In this document: positions 1 through 6,394 of the stretch, in pieces | Numbering within the stretch: the first letter of the stretch is position 1 | Layout: each line of letters begins with the position of its first letter | Origin: an uncultured bacterium | Lineage (GTDB): Bacteria; Bacteroidota; Ignavibacteria; Kapaibacteriales; UBA2268 | DNA length: 6,912 bases | Reading direction: 5' to 3' | Assembly: GCA_937875295.1 (NCBI GenBank) | Contig: CALLXS010000062.1 | Location: forward strand, 1-6,912 | Program-made: the position numbers and the translations under genes | The notes under the pieces: generated by a model | What the model saw: only the letters and a program-made list of their open reading frames with translations | Databases searched by the model: none | Told to the model about the DNA's origin: nothing

Positions 1-897
1 ACAGTAACCCATTTTTGGAGCTACAAATTTAATATTGTTTTTATTTGCTGAAGTTTGCATACTTTCTCGAAGGCCACTATTGGCGCTTACTCCACCAGCA
101 ATTACGACTGTTTTTGATTTAGCTTGCTTTGCAGCTTGAATTGTTTTATAAACTAATATATCAACAATAGCAGCTTGTACTGAAGCAGCAACATCAGCTT
201 TTTGAGTGTCGTTAAGTCCATTAGGAAATTCTTTAGCCAAGAAATATCGAACAGAAGTTTTTAGTCCGCTAAAACTGAAATCAAAAGTTTTTGAATGCTT
301 CATTGAGCGTGGGAAATCATAAGCTTTTGGATTACCAAGTTTTGCTAATTTATCTATTTGAGGTCCTCCCGGATATGGAAGATTCATTAAAGCTGCTATT
401 TTGTCGAATGCTTCGCCGGCCGCATCATCAATGGTAGAACCTAGTATTTCATAATGATTGTATGAATCTACATTGAAAATTGCAGTATGCCCTCCACTTA
501 CAACTAAGCAGATTATAGGAAAAGCAATTTCTGGGTCTGATAAACAACCTGAAAAAATGTGTCCTTCTATATGATTTACTGGAATTACAGGGATATTATA
601 TTTTATAGAAAGACCTTTTGCGAAATTTGCTCCTACTATTAATGAACCTAATAATCCCGGTTCATTTGTTACAGCTATTGCATCTATTTGTTCAATTGCT
701 ACTCCAGCCTCCGATAATGATTCTTTCACAATATTTGAAATATGCTCTATATGGGCTCTTGATGCTAATTCCGGTACTACACCACCATATTTTGAATGAA
801 ATAATTGAGAACTTATTATATTACTTTTGACCTCACTATTTTCTATTATGGCAGCGGAAGTCTCGTCGCAAGATGATTCTATTGCTAATATTTTCAT
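1..897 (-). CDS. tsaD: tRNA N6-adenosine threonylcarbamoyltransferase TsaD, 3' end cut by window edge
   Basis: TsaD transfers the threonylcarbamoyl group from TsaC-made threonylcarbamoyl-AMP to A37 of ANN-reading tRNAs (t6A), working in the cytoplasm with TsaB and TsaE. The frame is open from ATG at 897 to base 1, giving 299 residues of a family usually about 330-340 long. It shows the N-terminal ESSCDETS (7-14), PELASR (42-47), the metal-binding HIEGH (H109, H113), SGGHT (134-138), STIDDAAGEAFDK (154-166), YPGGP (175-179), FSFSGLKT (207-213) and AGGVSAN (267-273). The window ends at ...MGYC, immediately before the expected TDN motif that carries the third metal ligand (Asp), so that residue cannot be checked. 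One oddity is NEPGLLGS (78-85), where many homologues have GPGL; here a Glu (E79) replaces the first Gly. The gene follows pdxB by 40 bp on the same strand. No Shine-Dalgarno site is visible; the start was chosen because MKILAIESSCDE is the canonical N-terminus. Confidence 0.96.
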   Translation of the reverse strand, partial: MKILAIESSCDETSAAIIENSEVKSNIISSQLFHSKYGGVVPELASRAHIEHISNIVKESLSEAGVAIEQIDAIAVTNEPGLLGSLIVGANFAKGLSIKYNIPVIPVNHIEGHIFSGCLSDPEIAFPIICLVVSGGHTAIFNVDSYNHYEILGSTIDDAAGEAFDKIAALMNLPYPGGPQIDKLAKLGNPKAYDFPRSMKHSKTFDFSFSGLKTSVRYFLAKEFPNGLNDTQKADVAASVQAAIVDILVYKTIQAAKQAKSKTVVIAGGVSANSGLRESMQTSANKNNIKFVAPKMGYC

Positions 898-937
898 TTA
901 TATTATTAATTCTTTATTTTTAATGTTATAAGATTAT

Positions 938-2053
938 TTAAAAAAATAATTTAGAATATTCATCTAAATCAATTTTTAGATATTCAAATCTGATTGGGTA
1001 TTCTTTCCTTAATTTATCAAAAGCATCGCGTCTATCAACGCTATTTAACCAAAGAATGTCATTTAGTCGAAGCGAATCTTCTAATAATTGTCTACTAGAA
1101 TGAATATTATTGTAGCACTCAGATAAGTTCTCATGCAATGAGTTTGAATTTTGGTTATTTATGATATTATTTATTTCTATTCTATCGAATTTATTAGAAA
1201 AATAATTTTCAAAATCATCTAATACCATATTTACCCCATTTATTTTACCATTATGAGAATATCCAGCTATATGCGGAGTTGCAATAATCGATCTTTGAAT
1301 TAGTGGGACATTAATTTCTGGTTCATTCTCGAAGACATCTATTATAAGCTCAACGTCATCTCTTTGCTTTAGAAATTTTAAAAGATCATTTTCATTTATT
1401 ACTCCACCTCGTGATGAATGAATTAAAAGCGAGTTTTTCTTGATTTTAGATAAATTCTCGTTTTGCAGTAAATTATAAGTAGGATATTTTCCATTAATAT
1501 TTAAGGGTACATGGTTAGTAATAATATTTGCATTTTCTAATAACTCATCTAATTCGCAATATTTACAAACCTGTGGGAATTTATATCCCTCATCAAGTAG
1601 GACGGGGTCATTTACTAATATTTTAATTCCAATTTTATTGCAATAATATGCTACTTTTTTCCCGATATTACCTAACCCAATTATTCCAATTGTCAGCTTG
1701 CTTACGTCGATATGCTTATTGAAAGAATATAGCAAAATACCGAACATTACATATTCTGCTACAGAATTTGAATTAGCACCATTTGCAAACGAGAAATGAA
1801 TATTATTGTTTTGCAAATATTCTACATCTATATGGTCGATACCGGAAGTTGCACTTGCTACGAATTTTACATCTGTATCTGCAAGTAAGTTTTCTGATAC
1901 TCTTGTTGTAGAGCGTACGAATAATGAATTGCAATGCTCTTGAGCTAATGTCTGGCAATTCAATTCTCTACCCTTAAAGCAATATGTTTTATAATCTTTT
2001 TCTAATATTTCTTTTAAATAAGGTATATTTTCATCTATAAATATCGTTTCCAT
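938..2053 (-). CDS. pdxB: Erythronate-4-phosphate dehydrogenase PdxB (vitamin B6 synthesis)
   Basis: PdxB oxidises 4-phospho-D-erythronate to 2-oxo-3-hydroxy-4-phosphobutanoate, the second step of the DXP-dependent pyridoxal-phosphate pathway, in the cytoplasm. The 371-aa protein has the normal family length. It starts with FIDENIPY (5-12) and has VRSTTRV (46-52) and SATSGIDHID (67-76), as in PdxB. The NAD-binding GLGNIG is at 126-131, with a conserved ND(P) acidic position at D149. The 2-hydroxyacid-dehydrogenase catalytic trio is visible as R215 (SSRGG), E244 (ENEPE) and H261 (TPHIAGYS). TPHIAGYSxxGKxxG and the C-terminal FDKLRKEYPIRFEY (345-358), belonging to the PdxB dimerisation domain, distinguish it from SerA and other D-2-hydroxyacid dehydrogenases. 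It lies 41 bp after the VWA-protein gene and 40 bp before tsaD, so it is probably co-transcribed. Its start has no clear Shine-Dalgarno site. The PdxB assignment is firm; only the native electron acceptor is open (known PdxB enzymes use tightly bound NAD with 2-oxoacids). Confidence 0.93.
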   Translation of the reverse strand: METIFIDENIPYLKEILEKDYKTYCFKGRELNCQTLAQEHCNSLFVRSTTRVSENLLADTDVKFVASATSGIDHIDVEYLQNNNIHFSFANGANSNSVAEYVMFGILLYSFNKHIDVSKLTIGIIGLGNIGKKVAYYCNKIGIKILVNDPVLLDEGYKFPQVCKYCELDELLENANIITNHVPLNINGKYPTYNLLQNENLSKIKKNSLLIHSSRGGVINENDLLKFLKQRDDVELIIDVFENEPEINVPLIQRSIIATPHIAGYSHNGKINGVNMVLDDFENYFSNKFDRIEINNIINNQNSNSLHENLSECYNNIHSSRQLLEDSLRLNDILWLNSVDRRDAFDKLRKEYPIRFEYLKIDLDEYSKLFF

Positions 2054-2094
2054 ATTTAATTATTTTGTATATATCATTGTCAAATTATTTAATT

Positions 2095-4275
2095 TTATAT
2101 TAATCCGTATCTTTTCCTCAAAGCCCATTCAGCAGCAAGTAACAATATGACCAACCCCAAAATCCACCATAAATTCCAGAGGGCAAATTCCTTTCGAATA
2201 GTTATTGAGCGCTCTTTAAATTTTTTATTTGCTTTAATATCTTTGATAATATTAGAAGAATTATTAGGCATATAAAATTTTCCACCACTTTGCTCTGCTA
2301 AATCTCTAAGTAATTGAGCATTCATACTTAAATTTTGATATTCAAGTACTATTTCTCCTACTGAAAATCTGCCAGCATCACTTCCAATTTTAAGACTCCC
2401 CTTAAATACTTCACCATTAAAGGAATATTCGCCCTCGCCCAATCCCTCGACATCTGTATAATATCGACCATTACCTATTGAATTGAGAACAATATCGCGT
2501 TTTATACCTTTGTCAGAATTAAGTTTTACTTTAACGGTAGCATCTTCGATTGGAATATATGAAGCATCATAAATTTGAGCGGTTACCCCTACTTTTTCGC
2601 CACTTGTATATTGTTTTTTTGTAGTTTTAATCGTAATGTTTTTATTTTGTCTATCGACAGAAAGCCATCGAATAGAATTTTGAATAAAAGTAGTAAATAA
2701 ATCAGGAGCTGATGTATTACCTTTACTAACTTCTTGAGCATAACCCATTAATTTCCAACGAAATATTCCTGAAGCTAATATTGCTATTGACTTTTGATTT
2801 TGGAATACACGAGATAAAATCAGGGGATCTTTTAGTGGAACATTATTTATTTTTGATCCAGCAATTTTTTCGCTCTCTTGTTTAATTGTTACGAAATGTT
2901 CAGTTTTTATAATTGGAGGTAATGTATTCCATAAATCGAGGTCTTTGTCGCTACCGCTAATTCTTAATAATGGATGAGATGAAGCACTGACTGAAAAGTC
3001 CGGAGCGACAATAAATTCATTTGCATTCCCGCTGATAGTTGTAAAAGGTAAATATGGCTCCAATTGTGCTAATTTAGAGTAATTAATCGCAGAGCTTGAC
3101 ACAAAGAAAACAGGTTTACCATTTGAAAGCTCATTTTTTAACATTTGAATTATTCCATCTGGAGTCGATGAAATAGGGAAACCAATCAAGAAAAACATTT
3201 CTGCTTCTGTAAGTGCAATTTGATTAGGAGAATCTCCGTAAAATTCAGCTCCACTTTTTTGAGTATAAGTCTTTATTTCTACATTTTTCTCTAATTTTAA
3301 AATATTACCTATAAAAGATAGATCAGGCGAAGGAGAGCCTGCGAAAACAACTATTTTTCTTTTATTCTTAAGTACTTTAATATAATCAGAATTGTTATTA
3401 TTTTTGTTAGTGATTTCGTCATCAAATGCTTTTATTTTTGCTGTGATTTTATGATCGCCTTCGGTCGTAGGTTTGTATTCAAATGATGGATTAAAATCTT
3501 GATTATTACTCGAAATTTGAAGTTCTTTAGTTCCGATTAATTTATTGTTTTCGTATAGATTTACATTAATTACACCAGAGGAATAACCAGAAGTTTTTAT
3601 CGCTACATTTATCGGTACTTCGTCTCCTAAATATGCTATTTCATTTGCAAGTATTGATTCCACGGAAATATCTTTCACTATCGATGAATCACCTATTCCT
3701 ATTGTATATATTGGTTTATCTAAAACAGTAACGTCATAAAGTGGGTTATTTCCAGTATTAAATGAGCCGTCTGAAATTAATATTCCTGCCCTATAATTCT
3801 TATCATTGTTAGGAATCAATCTTCTAATTACCTTTGAAATATCAGTTGCTTGGCCATTCAATTTTAAACTATCTTTATTAAAATTAATAACCTCGAAAAT
3901 ATCTCTATCAAATAGATAAGTAGAAAGCAATTCCGGATCTTCTTTTAGAATACCTGTTGCTTCAATTACATCTTTAATTTGCTTATTTCTGTCAATTTTA
4001 GCATCTTTTATTCCTGACGACAAGGAATTGTCTATAAAAACAGCAATCTTGGGTTTGATTACATCACCAAAAATGCTAGTAAATATTGGTTCAAATAAAA
4101 TAAACATCAACAAGGCTAATGATGATGCCCGTAGGGTAGTTAATAATATTTTTTTCCATCTGGAAAGCTGCGGAACTGTAAATCTATAGTAATAAATTGA
4201 TAGCCCAATAATTATAAGAGCTAATAATATTACAAAAATCCAACTTCCATTTATTCCTAAATTAAATGAATTCAT
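2095..4275 (-). CDS. Three-TM membrane protein with VWA domain and GATase1-like middle domain, function unknown
   Basis: This is a 726-aa envelope protein of the VWA / BatA-like membrane family; no specific function is known to me. Order of parts: TM helix about 12-30; TM about 46-64; VWA domain about 76-200 with a complete MIDAS (D82-S84-S86 in DNSLS, T144, D169 in LISDG); a beta-sandwich-like stretch about 205-300 (DEVPINVAIKTSG); a GATase1-like alpha/beta stretch about 305-540 (KIVVFAGSPSPD, FFLIGFP, GKPVFFVSSS); another beta-sandwich about 545-640; and a final TM about 699-717 followed by a basic tail (RKRYGLI). By analogy the large central part should lie outside the cytoplasm between the second and last helices, where the MIDAS could bind a metal-dependent partner. 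I chose ATG 4275 because it overlaps the coaB stop (TAATG), implying translational coupling. An in-frame ATG at 4314 would add 13 residues encoded inside coaB. An AAAGGA at 4291-4296 lies 15 bases upstream, rather far. The protein looks intact. The VWA call is strong; the GATase1-like call is inferred from motif pattern. Confidence 0.85.
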   Translation of the reverse strand: MNSFNLGINGSWIFVILLALIIIGLSIYYYRFTVPQLSRWKKILLTTLRASSLALLMFILFEPIFTSIFGDVIKPKIAVFIDNSLSSGIKDAKIDRNKQIKDVIEATGILKEDPELLSTYLFDRDIFEVINFNKDSLKLNGQATDISKVIRRLIPNNDKNYRAGILISDGSFNTGNNPLYDVTVLDKPIYTIGIGDSSIVKDISVESILANEIAYLGDEVPINVAIKTSGYSSGVINVNLYENNKLIGTKELQISSNNQDFNPSFEYKPTTEGDHKITAKIKAFDDEITNKNNNNSDYIKVLKNKRKIVVFAGSPSPDLSFIGNILKLEKNVEIKTYTQKSGAEFYGDSPNQIALTEAEMFFLIGFPISSTPDGIIQMLKNELSNGKPVFFVSSSAINYSKLAQLEPYLPFTTISGNANEFIVAPDFSVSASSHPLLRISGSDKDLDLWNTLPPIIKTEHFVTIKQESEKIAGSKINNVPLKDPLILSRVFQNQKSIAILASGIFRWKLMGYAQEVSKGNTSAPDLFTTFIQNSIRWLSVDRQNKNITIKTTKKQYTSGEKVGVTAQIYDASYIPIEDATVKVKLNSDKGIKRDIVLNSIGNGRYYTDVEGLGEGEYSFNGEVFKGSLKIGSDAGRFSVGEIVLEYQNLSMNAQLLRDLAEQSGGKFYMPNNSSNIIKDIKANKKFKERSITIRKEFALWNLWWILGLVILLLAAEWALRKRYGLI

Positions 4276-5318
4276 TATAAGCGTGTAATTTCCTTTAATA
4301 TTTCTAAAGCACACTGATGTTTGGTCATTGGTGGAAATTCTTTCAGGATATTCTCTTTGTTAATGAGAGTAATTGTATTATTATCTCCACCGAAGCCACT
4401 ATCAACTTGATTTGCTTTATTTGCAACAATCATATCACAATTTTTTCTTTCTAATTTACTTTTGGCATTTTCAATCATATTATCTGCCTCTAAAGCAAAT
4501 CCTATTAATCTTTGTTCTTTGGTTTTAGCTTTTCCCACATCAGATAAAATGTCTTTTGTCTTTACCAATTCAATAATTAGTTTTTCGCCTGTAATTTCTT
4601 TTTTTAGCTTTCCTTCGTGTTTTACGGCAGGAGTAAAATCTGCTACAGCAGCGGCTAAAATTATTATCGATGCTTCAGCTAAATATTTAAAAACTTCACT
4701 GTGCATTTCATCAGCTGAAGTTACATTCACTCTATAAACATTTTTAGGCGTATCGAGATGCACAGGACCAGCTACAAGTACTACTTCAGCACCTAACTTA
4801 GAGGCTTCTTCAGCAAGTGCGAATCCCATTTTACCACTTGAATAATTCCCAATGAAGCGGACATCATCTATTTTTTCATAAGTTGGGCCAGCATCGATAA
4901 GAACTCTTCTACCTTTATAAAAATCTTCGGGAGTAAGGATAACTTTAGGTTCGTAATTAGTATTTCCTTTTTCTTCTGTTTTTTCTTGAGATGTTGATTC
5001 TACACTTTCTGCTGTGTTTTGAGATTGATTGTCTTTGCCGTATTGGTTTTTCAGAACTTGTAAATCTATATCAGTATTTAACTTAATATCATCGCTTCTT
5101 TGCTCGATATATTGTTTTTCAATATAATCGAGTTTCATTTTATTTATATCTTCGATATTTTGTTTAATTTTTTCAGGAGAAGAGTTTTGCGTAAAGTTAT
5201 TATTTGCACTTTTGTTTTTATCACTTTTAATAAATTCAATCTTAATATCTTGCTGAATAGGATTTTCTTCAGAGTTATTTGATTTTTGATTATTTAAAGC
5301 AGAATTTTGCACCGCCAT
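4275..5318 (-). CDS. coaB: Phosphopantothenate-cysteine ligase CoaB, stand-alone, with long low-complexity N-terminal extension
   Basis: CoaB joins 4'-phosphopantothenate to cysteine (CTP-dependent in most bacteria) in coenzyme A synthesis. The catalytic part occupies about residues 126-347: DAGPTYEKIDDVRFIGN (142-158), SSGKMG (160-165), AAAVADF (222-228), KLKK (237-240), LVKTKDIL (251-258), GFALEADN (273-280), CDMIVAN (294-300) and FGGDNN (309-314). R154 and N158 match the positions of E. coli R206 and N210, and the KLKK lysines match the region of K289. In most bacteria this domain is the C-terminal half of a fused CoaBC; here it is a separate gene. Residues 1-125 are rich in Asn, Lys, Gln, Ser and Glu, probably disordered with some helix around 48-92, and unlike any domain I know. 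The long start is supported by GGAG six bases upstream; the only internal Met before the core, M61, has no such support. The stop overlaps the start of the VWA-protein gene by one base. Confidence 0.93.
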   Translation of the reverse strand: MAVQNSALNNQKSNNSEENPIQQDIKIEFIKSDKNKSANNNFTQNSSPEKIKQNIEDINKMKLDYIEKQYIEQRSDDIKLNTDIDLQVLKNQYGKDNQSQNTAESVESTSQEKTEEKGNTNYEPKVILTPEDFYKGRRVLIDAGPTYEKIDDVRFIGNYSSGKMGFALAEEASKLGAEVVLVAGPVHLDTPKNVYRVNVTSADEMHSEVFKYLAEASIIILAAAVADFTPAVKHEGKLKKEITGEKLIIELVKTKDILSDVGKAKTKEQRLIGFALEADNMIENAKSKLERKNCDMIVANKANQVDSGFGGDNNTITLINKENILKEFPPMTKHQCALEILKEITRL

Positions 5319-5324
5319 TATTTA

Positions 5325-5328
5325 CTCC
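5325..5328 (-). promoter_or_regulatory. Shine-Dalgarno site (GGAG) that sets the coaB start
   Basis: On the minus strand GCGGAGTAAATAATGGCG places GGAG six bases before the ATG at 5318. It is the best ribosome-binding site in the window. It supports translation of the full CoaB including its low-complexity N-terminus, rather than an internal start. Confidence 0.75.
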
Positions 5329-5366
5329 GCTATCTTATGAATTACTATTTAAACTTATTTTTTATT

Positions 5367-5516
5367 TTAACTATTTTGATTTTTTCTATTATTTAATTCT
5401 GATTTATTTTGCTTTTTATTAATCTTAATTTTTTCAAAAGTAAAATATTTAACAACCTTAGTTTTATCTTGCTTAGGTTTAATTTTGCTAAAATCATATT
5501 CTTTGATTTCTATCAT
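5367..5516 (-). CDS. Possible small Lys-rich protein (49 aa) between coaC and coaB
   Basis: An ATG at 5516 opens a 49-codon frame ending in TAA at 5367. The product begins MIEIKEYDFSKIK and ends with ELNNRKNQNS. It has 13 lysines, should be strongly basic, and shows no signal peptide, TM helix or cysteine. I do not recognise it. It lies 28 bp after coaC and 48 bp before coaB on the same strand and nearly fills the gap. In gene order it sits where many bacteria carry the CoaC-CoaB linker of fused CoaBC. Its frame is the same as that of coaB, but at least three further in-frame stops separate the two, so it is not simply a coaB 5' end with one broken codon. The upstream sequence is A-rich without a good Shine-Dalgarno site. 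In such AT-rich DNA a 49-codon frame of mostly AAA/AAT codons could be chance, so this is a tentative gene. Confidence 0.4.
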   Translation of the reverse strand: MIEIKEYDFSKIKPKQDKTKVVKYFTFEKIKINKKQNKSELNNRKNQNS

Positions 5517-5544
5517 TTTAATTCTTTATATTACTTTTATAAAA

Positions 5545-6126
5545 TTATAATAAACTATTTATTACATAACCTAAAATTACATTAAATTCTGGGAATCTGC
5601 CAGGACCTACTAAGCCAGAAGACAAATCACCATCATCGGGTGGAATAATTATTGACCCATCATTTTCTACAATTTTCGCATTTCGCTGAGTAGATGGATG
5701 TAACCACATATTTGTATCCATTGCCGGAGAAATTATTAATGGAGTATTTTTTTCTAAAGCAAAGCAAACCGCAATTAGTGCATTGTCAGAAATTCCATTT
5801 GCAATTTTCCCAAGAGAAGAAGCAGAGCATGGTGCAACTAACATGACATCACACCATCGAGCTGCGTGAATATGCCATGCACCTTCATTCATAACTGATT
5901 TATCAAACATATCCATTATAACCGGGTTGCGTGATAAATTTGATAATATCATTGGAGATACAAAATTCTCAGCTGCTGGAGTCATTATAACTCTTACCTC
6001 AGAGCCTGCTTTAATAAATTCTCTTACTAATGCAGGAGTTTTATATGCAGCGATTGAACCTGTTACACCGAGTAATATTTTTTTATTTTTTAAAACGCCT
6101 AAATTAATATTTTCTTTATTGCTCAT
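5545..6126 (-). CDS. coaC: Phosphopantothenoylcysteine decarboxylase CoaC, stand-alone
   Basis: CoaC is an FMN-dependent flavoprotein (HFCD family) that decarboxylates 4'-phosphopantothenoylcysteine to 4'-phosphopantetheine, the step after CoaB. The 193-aa protein covers the whole domain: VTGSIAAYK (21-29, FMN binding), HIHAARWCDVMLVAP (85-99) with the probable catalytic H85, SASSLGKIANGISDNAL (101-117), PAMDTNMW (134-141) and the substrate lid DLSSGLVGPGRFPE (167-180). The usual motif is PxMNxxMW; here Asp137 stands at the Asn position. The lid has Ser170 where E. coli Dfp has Cys158 (ACG). Both changes look like the style of Bacteroidota-type CoaBC proteins, so I do not read them as loss of function. 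The protein stops about 18 residues after GPGR, at the normal domain boundary, instead of continuing into CoaB. An AAGGGA site lies eight bases before ATG 6126. As the first gene after a 268-bp spacer it is the likely head of the coaC-to-tsaD operon. Confidence 0.93.
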   Translation of the reverse strand: MSNKENINLGVLKNKKILLGVTGSIAAYKTPALVREFIKAGSEVRVIMTPAAENFVSPMILSNLSRNPVIMDMFDKSVMNEGAWHIHAARWCDVMLVAPCSASSLGKIANGISDNALIAVCFALEKNTPLIISPAMDTNMWLHPSTQRNAKIVENDGSIIIPPDDGDLSSGLVGPGRFPEFNVILGYVINSLL

Positions 6127-6394
6127 AGATATTTCCCTTTTATTAATGGAATTATTTAATAGAATTAAATATAGAAACTATTTATCATATATTAACGAAA
6201 TAAATTAAATATTACTTTATTTTCAATATTGAAATTTGTGCTTATTAACTAAATATTAATCTAATTAAATATAACAAGTAGTGAGCGATATAGAATTTTA
6301 AGGTAACATAACAAATTGAAATTTTTCTCTCTTGATTTGTTTTAAATTGAATTAATAGAGAATAATTAAATTATTTTTCATTCAGCATTTCATA
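6127..6394. other. 268-bp gene-free AT-rich spacer, presumed promoter region of the coaC-tsaD cluster
   Basis: Neither strand holds a credible gene: minus-strand ATGs end within about ten codons, and the only plus-strand frame is the tail of one antisense to coaC. The spacer separates the outer-membrane-protein gene from coaC and should hold a terminator for the first and a promoter for the second. I found no GC-rich stem with a T-run and no convincing -35/-10 pair or Bacteroidota-type TAnnTTTG box. The one symmetric element is a perfect 14-bp palindrome, TTTCAATATTGAAA, at 6221-6234. It could be an operator but is easily produced by chance in such AT-rich DNA. Confidence 0.5.
6134..6139 (-). 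promoter_or_regulatory. Probable Shine-Dalgarno site (AAGGGA) for coaC
   Basis: The minus strand reads AAAAGGGAAATATCTATGAGC, placing AGGG eight bases before the ATG at 6126. It fits the start that gives the CoaC N-terminus just ahead of the FMN-binding GSIAAYK. The match to anti-Shine-Dalgarno is partial, but the site stands out in the surrounding AT-only sequence. Confidence 0.5.

Noticed and set aside
618..830. Plus-strand open frame of 70 codons, Leu-rich
   Set aside because: It lies antisense to tsaD, whose motifs are unmistakable. The Leu-rich product is the usual shadow of Asn/Glu-rich AT-biased coding on the other strand.
933..950. Inverted repeat ATTATTT-AAAA-AAATAAT at the pdxB stop as a terminator
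   Set aside because: The 7-bp stem is all A/T and very weak, and the structure overlaps coding sequence.
2051..2083. TTGACA on the minus strand upstream of pdxB as a -35 box
   Set aside because: No good -10 box lies at 16-18 bp spacing, and a transcript from it would start at or inside the pdxB start codon.
4276..4314. Longer N-terminus for the VWA protein (13 extra residues from ATG 4314)
   Set aside because: It would overlap coaB by 40 bp and place polar residues before the first TM segment. The TAATG junction at 4275 is the more natural start, though AAAGGA at 4291-4296 leaves some doubt.
4462..4737. Plus-strand open frame of 91 codons
   Set aside because: It is antisense to the conserved CoaB core and has no recognisable motif.
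5100..5282. Plus-strand Phe/Ile-rich frame of 60 codons
   Set aside because: It is antisense to the low-complexity CoaB N-terminus. Hydrophobic runs are expected as the complement of Lys/Asn codons.
5319..5369. Stop-codon readthrough joining the small ORF to coaB, which is in the same frame
   Set aside because: Beyond the stop at 5367-5369 there are at least three more in-frame TAA codons before the coaB ATG, and coaB has its own Shine-Dalgarno site.
5927..6208. Plus-strand open frame of 93 codons extending into the spacer
   Set aside because: It is mostly antisense to CoaC. The tail in the spacer has no motif of its own.
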